Assembly (NCBI RefSeq): GCF_003075045.1
Contig: NZ_QCZD01000005.1
Span: forward strand, 180,352-244,351
Reading direction: 5' to 3'
DNA length: 64,000 bases
Source of the DNA: Maribacter litoralis
GTDB taxonomy: Bacteria > Bacteroidota > Bacteroidia > Flavobacteriales > Flavobacteriaceae
Part shown: positions 46,801 to 56,240 of the stretch, in pieces
Numbering within the stretch: the first letter of the stretch is position 1
Layout of the letters: each line of letters opens with the position of its first letter
Made by a program: the position numbers and the translations under genes
The notes under the pieces: generated by a model
Seen by the model: the letters and a program-made list of their open reading frames with translations, nothing else
Databases searched by the model: none
Told to the model about the DNA's origin: nothing

Positions 46801-47201
46801 CTTTTCAACGAGGTAATAATCAATTTAGAGATATTATTGGAAATTATTGGACAGCTGAAAACCCTGATCCTAACGCAAAATATCCAAAAATCAGTAGTGC
46901 TACTCAAATTACTGTTTCAGATAGATTTATTGAAGATGCCAGTTATTTGCGTGTAAAATCGATGAGGTTGGCATATAATTTTCCTGTTTCTGACATAGGT
47001 CTAAGTGATTTTGATATGCTTCAATTATATATTTCAGGTACAAATCTATTCACTTTTACAAATTACTCAGGTATTGATCCAGAAGCTAATACTAGAGGAA
47101 CTGATTCAAGTAATATTGGCGATCGATTACGTTTTGGTCACGATCAGAGTAGCTATCCTAGCGCCAAAATTTATGCGATTGGTCTAAAATTTAGATTTTA
47201 A
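43854..47201 (+). CDS. SusC-family TonB-linked transporter with STN signalling domain
   Basis: A 1115-residue outer-membrane transporter. After the signal peptide (about 20-42, ends QANTYSQ) comes an STN domain (about 43-105: TVREVLDEIESLSEFKFLF, FKRVPIDDILKSLFNDQNVTYEIKDRKIFL), then a carboxypeptidase-regulatory-like domain (about 138-218), the plug (AQALKVGASGVRVTQNSGTPG, YGSRGANGVVIITSKRG) and the barrel ending in GLKFRF. The STN domain contacts FecR, which matches the fecR and sigma genes just upstream. It imports the oligosaccharide released outside and starts the signal. Confidence 0.95.
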   Translation: MKKPPMSKGFLSRRLNYDLKMKLSLLFFLTISFLMQANTYSQKTKISIAKENSTVREVLDEIESLSEFKFLFKTNTVDLNRKVTVKFKRVPIDDILKSLFNDQNVTYEIKDRKIFLKKDSKLNRARGQDEKVEAYQKTVTGSILDSDGVPLPGANIVEKGTNNGVTADFDGNFSILVSDQNATLIFSYLGYATREVALEGKGNVDIVLQESAAGLEEVVVVGYGTMKKADLTGSVSQVKTETLESVPVFNMAQALKVGASGVRVTQNSGTPGSRIEVRIRGGNSLIGNNQPLYVVDGFPVTSGIDYLNPADIESVDILKDASATAIYGSRGANGVVIITSKRGVKNQESKIEVNNYFGMQQVINQYDLLNAKEYAIIANEWLKNEGLEPNFNVDEVQNPGTDWLDAIFRTSPVQNHTITFSGSSDKGRYSISGNYYDQEGIIENSGVTRGSVRVNLDQELKSWLKMGINLQLSRSETHSVNVDNGYRGTSMLSAAASAPPTLPLYDEDGLPTQIGQIYNFGSADMRNPLLSTLNKNLSFANSVLANSTFDFQITPSLSFKTLLGLQYRNSRSELFTPTVYENDRGSAQEGNNYFNSFLTENVLTYSKTLNEKHSLNVIGGATYQTQMNRYSGIYVSGFSNNITENYNLAAAETVGNPWSGYFDWTLASFLSRVNYAYDGKYMVTASIRADGSSRFGANNKWGYFPSAALAWRVSDESFLENSSTISNLKLRASYGITGNTALSPYQSLDRLNSAKFIFENQADVIGFYPAGISNSELKWETTGQLDVGFDLNLFNNQLRFVFDYYKKNTKDLLASVPLPSSVGFSSILRNLGEIQNSGVEFSVDADILRNEFKWDVSAQISANRNKVIELAGDSDIFGAAQAAVWPSANIAREGEPLGVFYGLLEDGLDENGFIKYQDISGPDGVPDGLINSLDRVILGSYHPDFIYGLTSNFSYKGIELNVMLEGVQGNELFNATNGTHLNSFQRGNNQFRDIIGNYWTAENPDPNAKYPKISSATQITVSDRFIEDASYLRVKSMRLAYNFPVSDIGLSDFDMLQLYISGTNLFTFTNYSGIDPEANTRGTDSSNIGDRLRFGHDQSSYPSAKIYAIGLKFRF

Positions 47202-47220
47202 TTTATAAAGACATAACATT

Positions 47221-48672
47221 ATGAAAAATATAGTTTTAGGATTAATAATAATCATGTGTTTCTCTGCCTGTGAAAAAACACTGGAAGAAGTTCCAAGGGA
47301 TTTTGTTTCAAAGGCAAACTTCTACAATAACGAAGAAGATGCTCAAGCCGCCATTGTCGGTGTTTACGCTGGATTACAAAGCGATTTTTATGGTATGAAC
47401 CATTATTTGATGACCGAGCTACATGGCGATTTTATTTTTGGTAGAGGGTCACAAGCACCAATTACTATTTGGGATCAAATATTGGATCAAACAAGTATTG
47501 GAAGGTGTGCCTCAAATTGGTCATCACTTTATACTACGATTAATCGTGCCAATGCGGTTTTAGATAATGTATCACAAATAGAAGATATAGATGCGGAAAC
47601 TAAAGAGATGATACTTGGAGAAGCCTATTTTTTAAGAGCTTTAAGTTATTTTGAACTAGTTCGTGGTTGGGGTGCTGTACCTATAAAGACTAGTGAAAGT
47701 GTAGATTTAAGTACCGTAGAAGCCGCACGGGAGCCAGAAAGTATGGTGTATGAATTAATAGTTGCTGATGCCTTGGCTGCAGAAAGTAGACTAGGTGAAA
47801 CAGGTTCACAAACGGGTAGAGCTTCAAAATGGGCTGCTAAAATGTTATTGGCTCATGTGTATTTGACTTTAGAAAATTGGGATGCAGCAGCAGATAAGGC
47901 CAATGATGTAATTGTTAACGGTCCTTTTAGTTTAGTAGAAGTTGAAAGTCCAGATGATTTTTATAAGATTTTTGCTGTAGATTCTAGCTCAGAAGATATA
48001 ATGTCTGTTCACCACTCTGAAACAAAAACTTCGGGTATTCCAACATATATTCATAGAGGGCAGGCGCTGCCGTATAATTATTCATCTACAGGTTACTTTG
48101 CATGGCTTCCTGATACAAATTCATTTATTGGAGATAGTTGGGATGATAATGACTTACGAAAGGATTTTAATTTGTACACAGAGTATCAAAATTTTGATGG
48201 GTCATGGGTTTCTTTACCGGAAACATTGCCGGTACTCTTTAAAAAGTTTATTTCCAATTCGTCTGGGCAAAATGTATACAGTGTGCCTATTTATAGGTTT
48301 GCCGAGGCATATTTAATTTATGCGGAAGCGGCAAGTAACGCCAATGGTGGCCCAACAGCACTTGCATTAGAGCGACTTAATATTATTAAGAGACGAGCAT
48401 ATGGTTTAGATTTGAACACGGTATCTGCAGAAGATTATCCTTCTGGTATGAGTTCAGGCGATTTTAGAGATGCGGTCTTACAAGAACGTGGTTACGAGTT
48501 TTTATTGGAACGTAGACGTTGGTTTGATTTGAAACGAACCGGTACGGTTAAAGAGGCTTTTACAGCTGCTGGCAAAAATATTATTGATGAACGCTTATTG
48601 TGGCCAATTCCTGAAAATGAAATCAATAACAATCCGGCAATAAGCCAATCTGACCAAAACCCAGGTTATTAA
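47221..48672 (+). CDS. SusD/RagB-family outer-membrane lipoprotein
   Basis: A 483-residue lipoprotein with lipobox Cys17 (IMCFSACEKTLEEVP). Conserved SusD blocks include FYNNEEDAQAAIVGVYAGLQ, RANAVLDNVSQIED, GEAYFLRALSYFELVRGWGAVPI, AAKMLLAHVYLTLENWDAAADKANDVI and the C-terminal VLQERGYEFLLERRRWFDLKRTG and LLWPIPENEINNNPAISQSDQNPGY. It pairs with the SusC encoded 19 bases upstream. It binds the substrate of this locus, which the sulfatase suggests is a sulfated glycan. Confidence 0.94.
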   Translation: MKNIVLGLIIIMCFSACEKTLEEVPRDFVSKANFYNNEEDAQAAIVGVYAGLQSDFYGMNHYLMTELHGDFIFGRGSQAPITIWDQILDQTSIGRCASNWSSLYTTINRANAVLDNVSQIEDIDAETKEMILGEAYFLRALSYFELVRGWGAVPIKTSESVDLSTVEAAREPESMVYELIVADALAAESRLGETGSQTGRASKWAAKMLLAHVYLTLENWDAAADKANDVIVNGPFSLVEVESPDDFYKIFAVDSSSEDIMSVHHSETKTSGIPTYIHRGQALPYNYSSTGYFAWLPDTNSFIGDSWDDNDLRKDFNLYTEYQNFDGSWVSLPETLPVLFKKFISNSSGQNVYSVPIYRFAEAYLIYAEAASNANGGPTALALERLNIIKRRAYGLDLNTVSAEDYPSGMSSGDFRDAVLQERGYEFLLERRRWFDLKRTGTVKEAFTAAGKNIIDERLLWPIPENEINNNPAISQSDQNPGY

Positions 48673-48687
48673 TATTTAAATAGTGTC

Positions 48688-48721
48688 AAGAATACAGGTC
48701 TCAAATTCGGCCTGTATTCTT
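48688..48721 (+). terminator. Terminator after susD
   Basis: Perfect 11-base inverted repeat AAGAATACAGG/CCTGTATTCTT with a 12-base loop, 15 bases after the susD stop, followed by T-rich sequence. It divides the susCD unit from the enzyme genes, which must then have a promoter in 48722-48935. I see no gene in that gap. Confidence 0.8.
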
Positions 48722-48935
48722 TATCTCTTTTTGCTAAATATTTTTAAAACTAGAGGGACGCTAAAAACTGTTAATCCACTTTTTTGTCAATAATAAGTTG
48801 AGTGATTGATAGTCTGTGCTTAAAAAGTGAACACTGTCAAGAAAAATGGTAGTGCTTTTTTAATAAAACCAAGAATTTTTAAACGAATAAAATTTTAGAA
48901 AATAGCATAAAGTATATTACTAATTAATAAAGAAT

Positions 48936-50621
48936 ATGACCAAATTAATACAAATTTTCACTCTCATATTAATGTTTCAAGGCTTGAACGCACAAACAAA
49001 AAAATATGATATAGTAATTTATGGAGGTACTTCGGCCGGTGTTGCAGCAGCTATTCAATCGAGTAGAATGAATAGATCAGTCGTACTTATTGAACCAACA
49101 AGCCGAATTGGAGGTTTAACTACAGGAGGCTTAGGACAGACGGATATTGGTAACAAGCAGGCAATAGGAGGAATTTCTAGAGAATTTTACGAGAACATTA
49201 AAAAGTATTATGATGATTCAAGTAATTGGAAATGGGAAGATAAGTCTGATTATAAGGATGGTGGCCAAACACGAACGCAGAAAGGAGAGCCTACCATGTG
49301 GACATTTGAACCTTCGGCAGCACTATCGGTTTATAATCAGATGTTAAAAAAAGAGAAGGTAAAACTAGTATACAATGAAAGATTGAATAGGGATTCTGGT
49401 GTAGAAATGAAAAATGGTAGAATCGTTTCTATTACAATGGAAAGTGGGAAAAAATTCATTGGTAAAGTGTTTCTTGATGCAACTTATGAAGGTGACTTAA
49501 TGGCTACAAGTGGTGTTAGTTATACTGTAGGTCGTGAGAGTAATGAAGAATACGGAGAAACTTTAAATGGTGTACAGGCAAATAATTATAATGTTTCCTT
49601 AACTAAATTAGTTTCTAAGAATGCAGCTAATCATAATTTTATACAAAGAGTAGATCCTTATGTTGTAAAAGGGGACCCAAAGAGTGGACTTTTGCCGAAT
49701 ATAAATGAAAAACCAGGGGTAGAGGGAGCTGGAGATGATAAAGTACAGGCTTATTGTTTTAGAATGTGCCTAACAGACCATCCTGAGAATAAAATTCCTT
49801 TTAAAAAACCGGATGATTATGATGAATTGAATTATGAATTGCTATTTCGTAATTATGAAGCAAGGGAAGGGTCTGTACGTGATATGTACTATAAAGGCGG
49901 ACCTTTATTGCCATTAATTAATTCCAGTATGCCAAATCGTAAAACCGATTCGAATAACAGATTTGGTTTTTCTACCGATTATATCGGAAGGAACTATAAC
50001 TATCCAGAGGCTTCATACGCTGAAAGAGAACGAATAGTAGAAGATCACCGCAATTACCAAATGGGTTTAATGTGGACATTGGCCAATCACCCCAGAATTC
50101 CTAAAGAGGTTCGTGATGTAGCTTCAAAATGGGGGACAACAAAAGATGAGTTTGAGAGAGAAGATGGATGGCAGCAACAACTATATATTCGTGAGGCCAG
50201 ACGCATGATCAGTGATTATGTAATGACACAACATAATTGTGAGGGGCTTGTAGTTGCAGAGGATGTTATTGGTATGGCTGCGTATACAATGGATTCTCAT
50301 AATGTTCAAAGGTATGTTGATGCTAACGGTTATGTTCAAAATGAAGGGAACGTAGAAGCTCACGGTTTTGATCCTTACCCTATAAGTTACAAGTCTTTGA
50401 CTCCAAAAAAGGAAGAGTGTGAAAATTTAATAGTGCCGGTTTGTCTTAGTTCTACACATATAGCTTTTGGTTCTATAAGAATGGAGCCTGTATTTATGGT
50501 TCTGGGTCAGTCTGCCGCTACTGCTGCTTCTTTGGCTATTGATTCAGATAGTTCGGTTCAAGATGTTCCTTATAATACTTTAAAATCTGTTCTTTTAAAA
50601 AATGGTCAACGCCTTGAATAA
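48936..50621 (+). CDS. Exported FAD-dependent oxidoreductase (FAD_oxidored family)
   Basis: A 561-residue protein with a signal peptide (about 1-20, ends GLNAQ). The FAD-binding start is [31 protein letters not shown], followed by [16 protein letters not shown]. Other family blocks are [38 protein letters not shown] and [22 protein letters not shown]. Such proteins are often labelled xanthan-lyase-like without direct evidence. It probably oxidises a sugar or a side group of one in the periplasm. It is a paralogue of the gene at 52200, with a sulfatase gene between them. Confidence 0.88.
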   Translation: MTKLIQIFTLILMFQGLNAQTKKYDIVIYGGTSAGVAAAIQSSRMNRSVVLIEPTSRIGGLTTGGLGQTDIGNKQAIGGISREFYENIKKYYDDSSNWKWEDKSDYKDGGQTRTQKGEPTMWTFEPSAALSVYNQMLKKEKVKLVYNERLNRDSGVEMKNGRIVSITMESGKKFIGKVFLDATYEGDLMATSGVSYTVGRESNEEYGETLNGVQANNYNVSLTKLVSKNAANHNFIQRVDPYVVKGDPKSGLLPNINEKPGVEGAGDDKVQAYCFRMCLTDHPENKIPFKKPDDYDELNYELLFRNYEAREGSVRDMYYKGGPLLPLINSSMPNRKTDSNNRFGFSTDYIGRNYNYPEASYAERERIVEDHRNYQMGLMWTLANHPRIPKEVRDVASKWGTTKDEFEREDGWQQQLYIREARRMISDYVMTQHNCEGLVVAEDVIGMAAYTMDSHNVQRYVDANGYVQNEGNVEAHGFDPYPISYKSLTPKKEECENLIVPVCLSSTHIAFGSIRMEPVFMVLGQSAATAASLAIDSDSSVQDVPYNTLKSVLLKNGQRLE

Positions 50622-50646
50622 TTAATAAAGTTTAATTGAATTGATT

Positions 50647-52203
50647 ATGAAGATTTCGAAAGAATCTGTTAGCATATATATCAATAAATCTGCAAGGAGT
50701 AAGCATGGTTTTTATAGTCTGATAGTATTGTGTGTGATGTTTTTTTCATCTTGCCAAACGCAAAAAGAGAAGGCATCAACTTTACCGAATATTATATTAA
50801 TTTTAGCCGATGATCTCGGTTATGGTGACCTGGGTTCATATAATGACCATTCTCTAGTACCTACGCCTAACTTAGATAAATTAGCATCTGAAGGCATTAG
50901 TTTTACCAATGCATACTGTCCCGTCTCTGTTTGCACACCCTCTAGATATGCGTTGATGACCGGTACATACCCCTTTAGAAGTTGGAAGAAATCCGGTGTA
51001 CTTGCAAATTATGAACCTTCCATGATAAGCGAGGGTCAATTAACACTTCCTAAAATGTTACAAGAAGCAGGTTATACAACAGCAGGTTTTGGAAAATGGC
51101 ATCTAGGAGCAACTTTTCCAACATTGGACGGACTAAAACCTGCGGGTTATGGACAGTTTAAATCTAAGAACAATGGTGAAAATATCGACTTAAGTAAACC
51201 TATTAAAAATGGTCCTGTAGATAAGGGTTTTGAAAATTGGTATGGGTTTAGCTGTGCGAGCGAATGCTGGGTTATGGAAGGTAATGATATAGTTGCGGCC
51301 TTACAGCATGAATTTTATAATATAGATGCTGTCAAGGGTAAAGAACATATTCAAATTATTCCATCTAACGAGTATTTAAAACTACTTACTAAAAAAAGTA
51401 TCGCATTTTTAAGTCAAAGATTCAAATCACCAGATAAAAGTCCATTTTTTCTATACTTTGCTCCTTATGTACCACACATTCCATTGTCGGTAAGTGATGA
51501 GTATATAGGAAAAACTAAAGCAGGTACCTATGGTGATTATGTAGCTGAATTAGACAGCAAAATAGGTGAGATATTAGATACTTTAGAAAGCTCTGACCAA
51601 AAAGACAATACCATAATAATCTTTGCCAGTGATAACGGGTCTCAGTTTGAAAGAACCGGCTTACATATCGACAATGCCAACCCAAGTAATGATTTGGTAG
51701 ATGTAAAAGGAAAAAATAATGGTACTGATGAACATCATCCAAATGGTAATCTCAAAGGCTCTAAATGGACAATATGGGAGGGTGGAGTTCGTATGCCTTT
51801 TATCGTTAAGTGGGCAGATAAAATTCCTTTAGGAGTTAAATCTGATAAACTATTTGCTTTAAACGATGTAATGGCAACTTTAGGAGCTCTTGTCAATTAT
51901 GACTTGCCAGAGAATGTTGCGATAGATAGTTATGATCAATCTTTAAACTTTTTGGGAAAGGAAAATAATATTAGAAATACTGTCGTAGTACAATCTTCCA
52001 ATGGTCAAATGGGATTGCGGAAAGGGGACTGGAAGTATATTCAGCCAAACGAGAATGAGTTACAGGGTCAATTATATAATCTGGCGGAGGATGAATCTGA
52101 ATCTAATGATTTAATTAACGAGCATTTTGAATTGGGAGAAGAAATGAAAAAAGAATTACTTGAAATAACATCCAATACCTATTCTAAAAATCAAAACAAA
52201 TGA
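50647..52203 (+). CDS. Lipoprotein sulfatase of the arylsulfatase (S1) family
   Basis: A 518-residue sulfatase. I chose the ATG at 50647; a TTG two codons earlier also opens the frame. The lipobox is FFSSCQTQ (about Cys36). The alkaline-phosphatase-like core has NIILILADDLGYGDLGS (metal Asp pair), the formylglycine motif CTPSR (Cys about 96), GKWHLGA, and FASDNGSQFERTG. The Cys at the motif's first position needs the FGE maturase, which is not encoded in this window. It should remove sulfate from a sugar. Its stop overlaps the next start by 4 bases (ATGA), so sulfatase and second oxidoreductase are coupled. Confidence 0.94.
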   Translation: MKISKESVSIYINKSARSKHGFYSLIVLCVMFFSSCQTQKEKASTLPNIILILADDLGYGDLGSYNDHSLVPTPNLDKLASEGISFTNAYCPVSVCTPSRYALMTGTYPFRSWKKSGVLANYEPSMISEGQLTLPKMLQEAGYTTAGFGKWHLGATFPTLDGLKPAGYGQFKSKNNGENIDLSKPIKNGPVDKGFENWYGFSCASECWVMEGNDIVAALQHEFYNIDAVKGKEHIQIIPSNEYLKLLTKKSIAFLSQRFKSPDKSPFFLYFAPYVPHIPLSVSDEYIGKTKAGTYGDYVAELDSKIGEILDTLESSDQKDNTIIIFASDNGSQFERTGLHIDNANPSNDLVDVKGKNNGTDEHHPNGNLKGSKWTIWEGGVRMPFIVKWADKIPLGVKSDKLFALNDVMATLGALVNYDLPENVAIDSYDQSLNFLGKENNIRNTVVVQSSNGQMGLRKGDWKYIQPNENELQGQLYNLAEDESESNDLINEHFELGEEMKKELLEITSNTYSKNQNK

Positions 52204-53867
52204 AATATATAAGCCGTTTCGTACTTCATATGGTAGTGTTGATGATTTCAACTTTGATTTTGTATTCATGTGAGGATAAATCTGCAGATGTAAAAGAAAC
52301 AATTACAGCAGACATTATTATTTATGGGGGAACTTCAGCGGCAATAACGGCAGCAGTAGAGGCAAAACGCTCTGGGAAATCGGTTATAGTCGTTTCTCCA
52401 GACAAGCATTTGGGAGGGTTGACCTCTGGAGGATTAGGATGGACTGATACTGGTGATAAAAGTGTAATTGGAGGACTTGCAAGAGAATTTTATCAAAGAA
52501 TTTATAAGCATTATAATACTGATGAGGCTTGGAAATGGCAACCTAAAAGTGAATATGGAAATACAGGACAAGGTACACCAGCCATGGATGGAGAAAACAG
52601 GACTATGTGGATTTTTGAACCTCATGTAGCAGAAAATGTATTTGAAGACCTAATTAAAGAGAATGAAATTTGGGTTGATAGAGATGAATGGTTAGATCGG
52701 GAGAATGGTGTAGTTGTAGAAAACGGAACTATTAAATCAATTTCTACGTTGACAGGTAAAACATACTCGGCTAAAGTTTTTTTAGATGCAACATATGAAG
52801 GTGATCTAATGGCAGCTGCAGGTGTAAGTTATCATGTAGGTAGGGAAGGCAAAGATGTTTATGGAGAAGAATGGAATGGAGTGCAGACAGGTGTTTTACA
52901 TCATAAACATTGGTTTCAATCTAATATATCCCCTTATATAATACCAGGGGATTCAACTAGTGGATTATTACCTAGGGTTTCCAGTAAAGCACCAGGTAAA
53001 AAACATGATGGGGACCATAAGATTCAAGCATATTGTTTTCGTACTTGTATGACTAATCATGAAGCCAATAGAGTACCTTTTCCAAAGCCTGAAGGTTATG
53101 ACTCAATGCAATATGAATTGCTTGTTCGTGTATTTGATTCAGGTTGGAACGAATGGTTCAATAAGTTTGATGCTATTCCCAATCATAAGACAGATACAAA
53201 TAATCATGGACCGTTTAGTAGCGACAATATCGGAATGAATTATGATTATCCAGAGGCTTCATATGAAAGAAGAAAGGAGATTATAAAAGAACACGAGCAA
53301 TACCAAAAAGGACTTTTATGGTTTGTAGCAAATGACCCTAGAGTGCCAAAAAATATTCAAATGGAAATGCAAAAATGGGGTTTGGCAAAAGATGAATTTG
53401 TGGATAATGATAATTGGCCACATCAAATTTATGTTCGAGAAGCAAGACGGATGGTAGGTGAATTTGTAATGACAGAAAATGAACTATTAAAAAAGAGTAA
53501 AACTCCTAACCCAATAGGATTAGGTTCATATACTATGGATTCTCACAATGCACAGCGTTATATAAAACCAGATGGATTTGTACAAAACGAAGGTGATATA
53601 GGAGTGGAAACTAATGGTCCATATACTATTTCTTATAGTTCTTTGGTGCCAAAGAAAAATGAATGTAAAAATTTGCTTGTTCCTGTATGTGTATCATCAA
53701 GTCATATTGCTTTTGGATCAATTAGAATGGAGCCGGTTTTTATGATCTTGGGGCAATCAGCTGCTGCAGCCGCAGTAATAGCTATTGATGAAAATATAGC
53801 AGTTCAAAATGTCGATTATGGGCAATTGAAAGAAGTGTTATTGTCTAAAGGGCAAATAATCGAATGA
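52200..53867 (+). CDS. Exported lipoprotein FAD-dependent oxidoreductase, paralogue of the gene at 48936
   Basis: A 555-residue protein with lipobox Cys24 (STLILYSCEDKSAD). FAD-binding blocks are DIIIYGGTSAAITAAVEAKRSGKSVIVVSP (Ala where the paralogue has Gly) and HLGGLTSGGLGWTDTG, then [40 protein letters not shown] and [22 protein letters not shown]. It aligns along its whole length with the first oxidoreductase, indicating a local duplication followed by insertion or retention of the sulfatase gene between the copies. The two enzymes may act before and after sulfate removal or on different sugars; this is inference. Confidence 0.88.
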   Translation: MKYISRFVLHMVVLMISTLILYSCEDKSADVKETITADIIIYGGTSAAITAAVEAKRSGKSVIVVSPDKHLGGLTSGGLGWTDTGDKSVIGGLAREFYQRIYKHYNTDEAWKWQPKSEYGNTGQGTPAMDGENRTMWIFEPHVAENVFEDLIKENEIWVDRDEWLDRENGVVVENGTIKSISTLTGKTYSAKVFLDATYEGDLMAAAGVSYHVGREGKDVYGEEWNGVQTGVLHHKHWFQSNISPYIIPGDSTSGLLPRVSSKAPGKKHDGDHKIQAYCFRTCMTNHEANRVPFPKPEGYDSMQYELLVRVFDSGWNEWFNKFDAIPNHKTDTNNHGPFSSDNIGMNYDYPEASYERRKEIIKEHEQYQKGLLWFVANDPRVPKNIQMEMQKWGLAKDEFVDNDNWPHQIYVREARRMVGEFVMTENELLKKSKTPNPIGLGSYTMDSHNAQRYIKPDGFVQNEGDIGVETNGPYTISYSSLVPKKNECKNLLVPVCVSSSHIAFGSIRMEPVFMILGQSAAAAAVIAIDENIAVQNVDYGQLKEVLLSKGQIIE

Positions 53868-53926
53868 TTTTATTTGGGCTTTTCATCACATGTGAAAATA
53901 TTATTTGAGTATGTTAGTTTAATTGC

Positions 53927-53960
53927 AAATAGGGATAACGATATGTAGTTGTCCCTATTT
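53927..53960 (+). terminator. Terminator closing the sulfatase/oxidoreductase operon
   Basis: AAATAGGGATAAC pairs with GTTGTCCCTATTT (13 pairs with one G-T wobble, 8-base loop), followed by a T-run, about 60 bases after the last stop codon. It marks the end of the chromosomal operon on this side. Confidence 0.82.
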
Positions 53961-54350
53961 TTTAGTTTAAAATACAAAGAATTATAAATAACGTTTTACA
54001 CGTATCAATAAAAATAAGTGATGTTTTACTTCCCTATACAATATCTAACTATCCTTTATTCACAGTAGTTTCAAGGAACTGAGGTGTAAATGAGGTACAA
54101 AAAAAAGGTTGTTGATAAAAATTAACGCAATTATAACCAAAATTAATGATGGGTTGTAAATTTTAGTAAAGGTAGTTTAATATCATACAATATACCCGCA
54201 ATTTAAACTCGTAAAATACTTCCATCAAAAGACTACGGCATAAAGCCAACGCTTCTTCCCTTACCCATTTATTCCGTTTCCTTTTGAGCCAAGATTTTAT
54301 CTTCCGTTTGGTTTCTGCTCAAATATTGTTTAATCAAAAATTTGAGTATT

Positions 54351-56138
54351 ATGACAACAAAAGCGAGTACCACAAAGAAGCGCATTAGAGCGAAATCTGC
54401 TGCCAAGAAAGAAGTAAACGGAAAAAAAACATCCGTACTTCAAATTCAGAACTTACCATTGGGCAAAATCAAGCCTGACCTTGAACAGCCGAGAAAGACC
54501 TTTAACGAGGATGCGTTAAAGCAGCTTTCTGAGAGTATCGAAAAGCACGGTGTGTTACAACCAATTACGGTTAGACAACTAAATGGCCACTACGTCATCG
54601 TGATGGGCGAACGACGGTATCGTGCAAGTAAATTGGCAGGAAAGAAGACTGTACCCTGTATCGTGAGAACTTATGAGAACAATGATGTTCTGGAAGTTCA
54701 AATCATCGAAAATCTGCAAAGACAGGATGTCGAGCCTACCGAAGAAGCTGAGGCGATTGCTTACCTAAGTGAGAGATATGCACCTACCGAAATTGCAAAG
54801 CGATTGGGTAGAACGGATAACTTCATCAGACAGCGACTTAAACTGGCTGGATTGATTGACGGTTTCAAGCAATTTATACGAAATGGAGAAATGACCATAT
54901 CATTGGGTGTTGGTGTAGCGCTATTTGAACCAGAAGAGCAACAGATGATGCTGGAAACGATGGGCGAGGATTTTAATGCGCATCAGATAAACAGGATGAT
55001 TAAAGACCAGACCTATGATTTGGAAAAAGCATCGTTCGATGTTACCGATAAAAAATTGGTGCCGAAAGCTGGGTCTTGTATAGAATGTCCTTTCAATACA
55101 GCTAATCAAGGTAATCTATTCGGCGAAGGAAAGATGGTCTGTACAAAAGCAGCCTGTTTTGAAACGAAGAAAAGTAAATCGTTCTTAAATCTGATTGAAA
55201 AGTCCAAGAAAGAGAATATCCTTTTAATCCCTGAAATACGACAGTATTGGGCAGATGACGAGAACAATCAGCTCATTATATCACAATTGGAAAAGCAAGG
55301 GTTGAAAGTCTATCTACTGGACGATGTTGAAATTATAGAGAATCCGATTGAGCCAACAATTGAAGCTATTCAGAAAGAATATCAACATTACGATTATTCT
55401 GAAGATGAATTAATGGCAGAATTGGATGAAGCAATGCAGAATTATAAAGAAGCATTGGAAGAATACAATTCAGCGAAAGAAAACGGATTCGTAAATGGCA
55501 TTTTATTCCATCCTGAAACTTACAGGAATAAAGAGGTCTTTGTAAAGATTGTTGAAAAGTCAAAGAACGATTCTACGGATTATTCGGCACCATTGGCCAA
55601 CAGAAAAATGGCAGATTGTACGCCTGAAGAACAAATCATAAAAATCAACGAAAGGGAAATCCGTAAGAAGCAAATAGAGAACAACAAGCAGTTTGAAGAA
55701 GTTGTGCAAATGATTCGTGAGACCAAATACATTGATACGAAGAAGACACTTTCAAAAGATGAAATGGTCGCATTCTCAATATCGCTATTTGAGAACAATG
55801 TGGACTATATGAGTCAACAAAAGTATTTCTCAAAATTCTTAGGGGAAACTTCAAAGATGACCAAAGTTGAAATGGTAGAGAATTTCAAGAAGAAGTTCAA
55901 AAAGGAAATCTTCCATAAGTTGATACGGTATATGCTCACAAAGCAAGTGCATTTTGGCGAAAGCAATCACGTCAATAATCTGACGAACATTTCATTTTAC
56001 AACGCAATGCAGGGATATTACAAATCCAAGATTGTTAGCATAGAAAAGGAATATGCCGACAAAAGGAACAAGCTTGAAGCACGTTTGAAAGAGCGCCTTA
56101 CTGTTCTTGAAAAGCAAATTGAGGAACTCAACGATTAG
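54351..56138 (+). CDS. ParB/RepB/Spo0J-like DNA-binding protein with extended C-terminus
   Basis: About 595 residues from ATG 54351; a TTG 9 bases upstream is in frame but less likely. The ParB N-terminal domain has LGKIKPDLEQPRKTF, KHGVLQPITVRQ and GERRYRASKLAGKKTVPCIV, the last being the nucleotide (CTP) binding box of ParB proteins. A KorB-like helix-turn-helix follows (PTEIAKRLGRTDNFIRQRLKLAGL). A Cys cluster in CIECPFNTANQ and CTKAACFETKK (about 240-275) suggests a metal site. The C-terminal half is Lys/Glu rich and probably coiled-coil. No ParA gene is adjacent, so it may act as a regulator or in element maintenance. Confidence 0.88.
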   Translation: MTTKASTTKKRIRAKSAAKKEVNGKKTSVLQIQNLPLGKIKPDLEQPRKTFNEDALKQLSESIEKHGVLQPITVRQLNGHYVIVMGERRYRASKLAGKKTVPCIVRTYENNDVLEVQIIENLQRQDVEPTEEAEAIAYLSERYAPTEIAKRLGRTDNFIRQRLKLAGLIDGFKQFIRNGEMTISLGVGVALFEPEEQQMMLETMGEDFNAHQINRMIKDQTYDLEKASFDVTDKKLVPKAGSCIECPFNTANQGNLFGEGKMVCTKAACFETKKSKSFLNLIEKSKKENILLIPEIRQYWADDENNQLIISQLEKQGLKVYLLDDVEIIENPIEPTIEAIQKEYQHYDYSEDELMAELDEAMQNYKEALEEYNSAKENGFVNGILFHPETYRNKEVFVKIVEKSKNDSTDYSAPLANRKMADCTPEEQIIKINEREIRKKQIENNKQFEEVVQMIRETKYIDTKKTLSKDEMVAFSISLFENNVDYMSQQKYFSKFLGETSKMTKVEMVENFKKKFKKEIFHKLIRYMLTKQVHFGESNHVNNLTNISFYNAMQGYYKSKIVSIEKEYADKRNKLEARLKERLTVLEKQIEELND

Positions 56139-56155
56139 CTTTTGTTGTTTGAAGA

Positions 56156-56183
56156 AGGGTCGGCATTCGTGCTGGCTCTTTTT
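56156..56183 (+). terminator. UUCG-loop terminator after the parB-like gene
   Basis: AGGGTCGGCA pairs with TGCTGGCTCT through ten pairs including three G-U wobbles, closed by a TTCG tetraloop and followed by TTTT. It lies 17 bases after the stop codon. The next gene therefore probably has its own promoter within 56184-56240. Confidence 0.8.
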
Positions 56184-56240
56184 CTCAATATCTGATTCTG
56201 TAAATAAATAGTATATTGACTGTTTGATTAAATACGAAAT

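Noticed and set aside
53868..54350. Search for a tRNA gene or long direct repeat as attachment site
   Set aside because: No cloverleaf or convincing repeat was found by eye.
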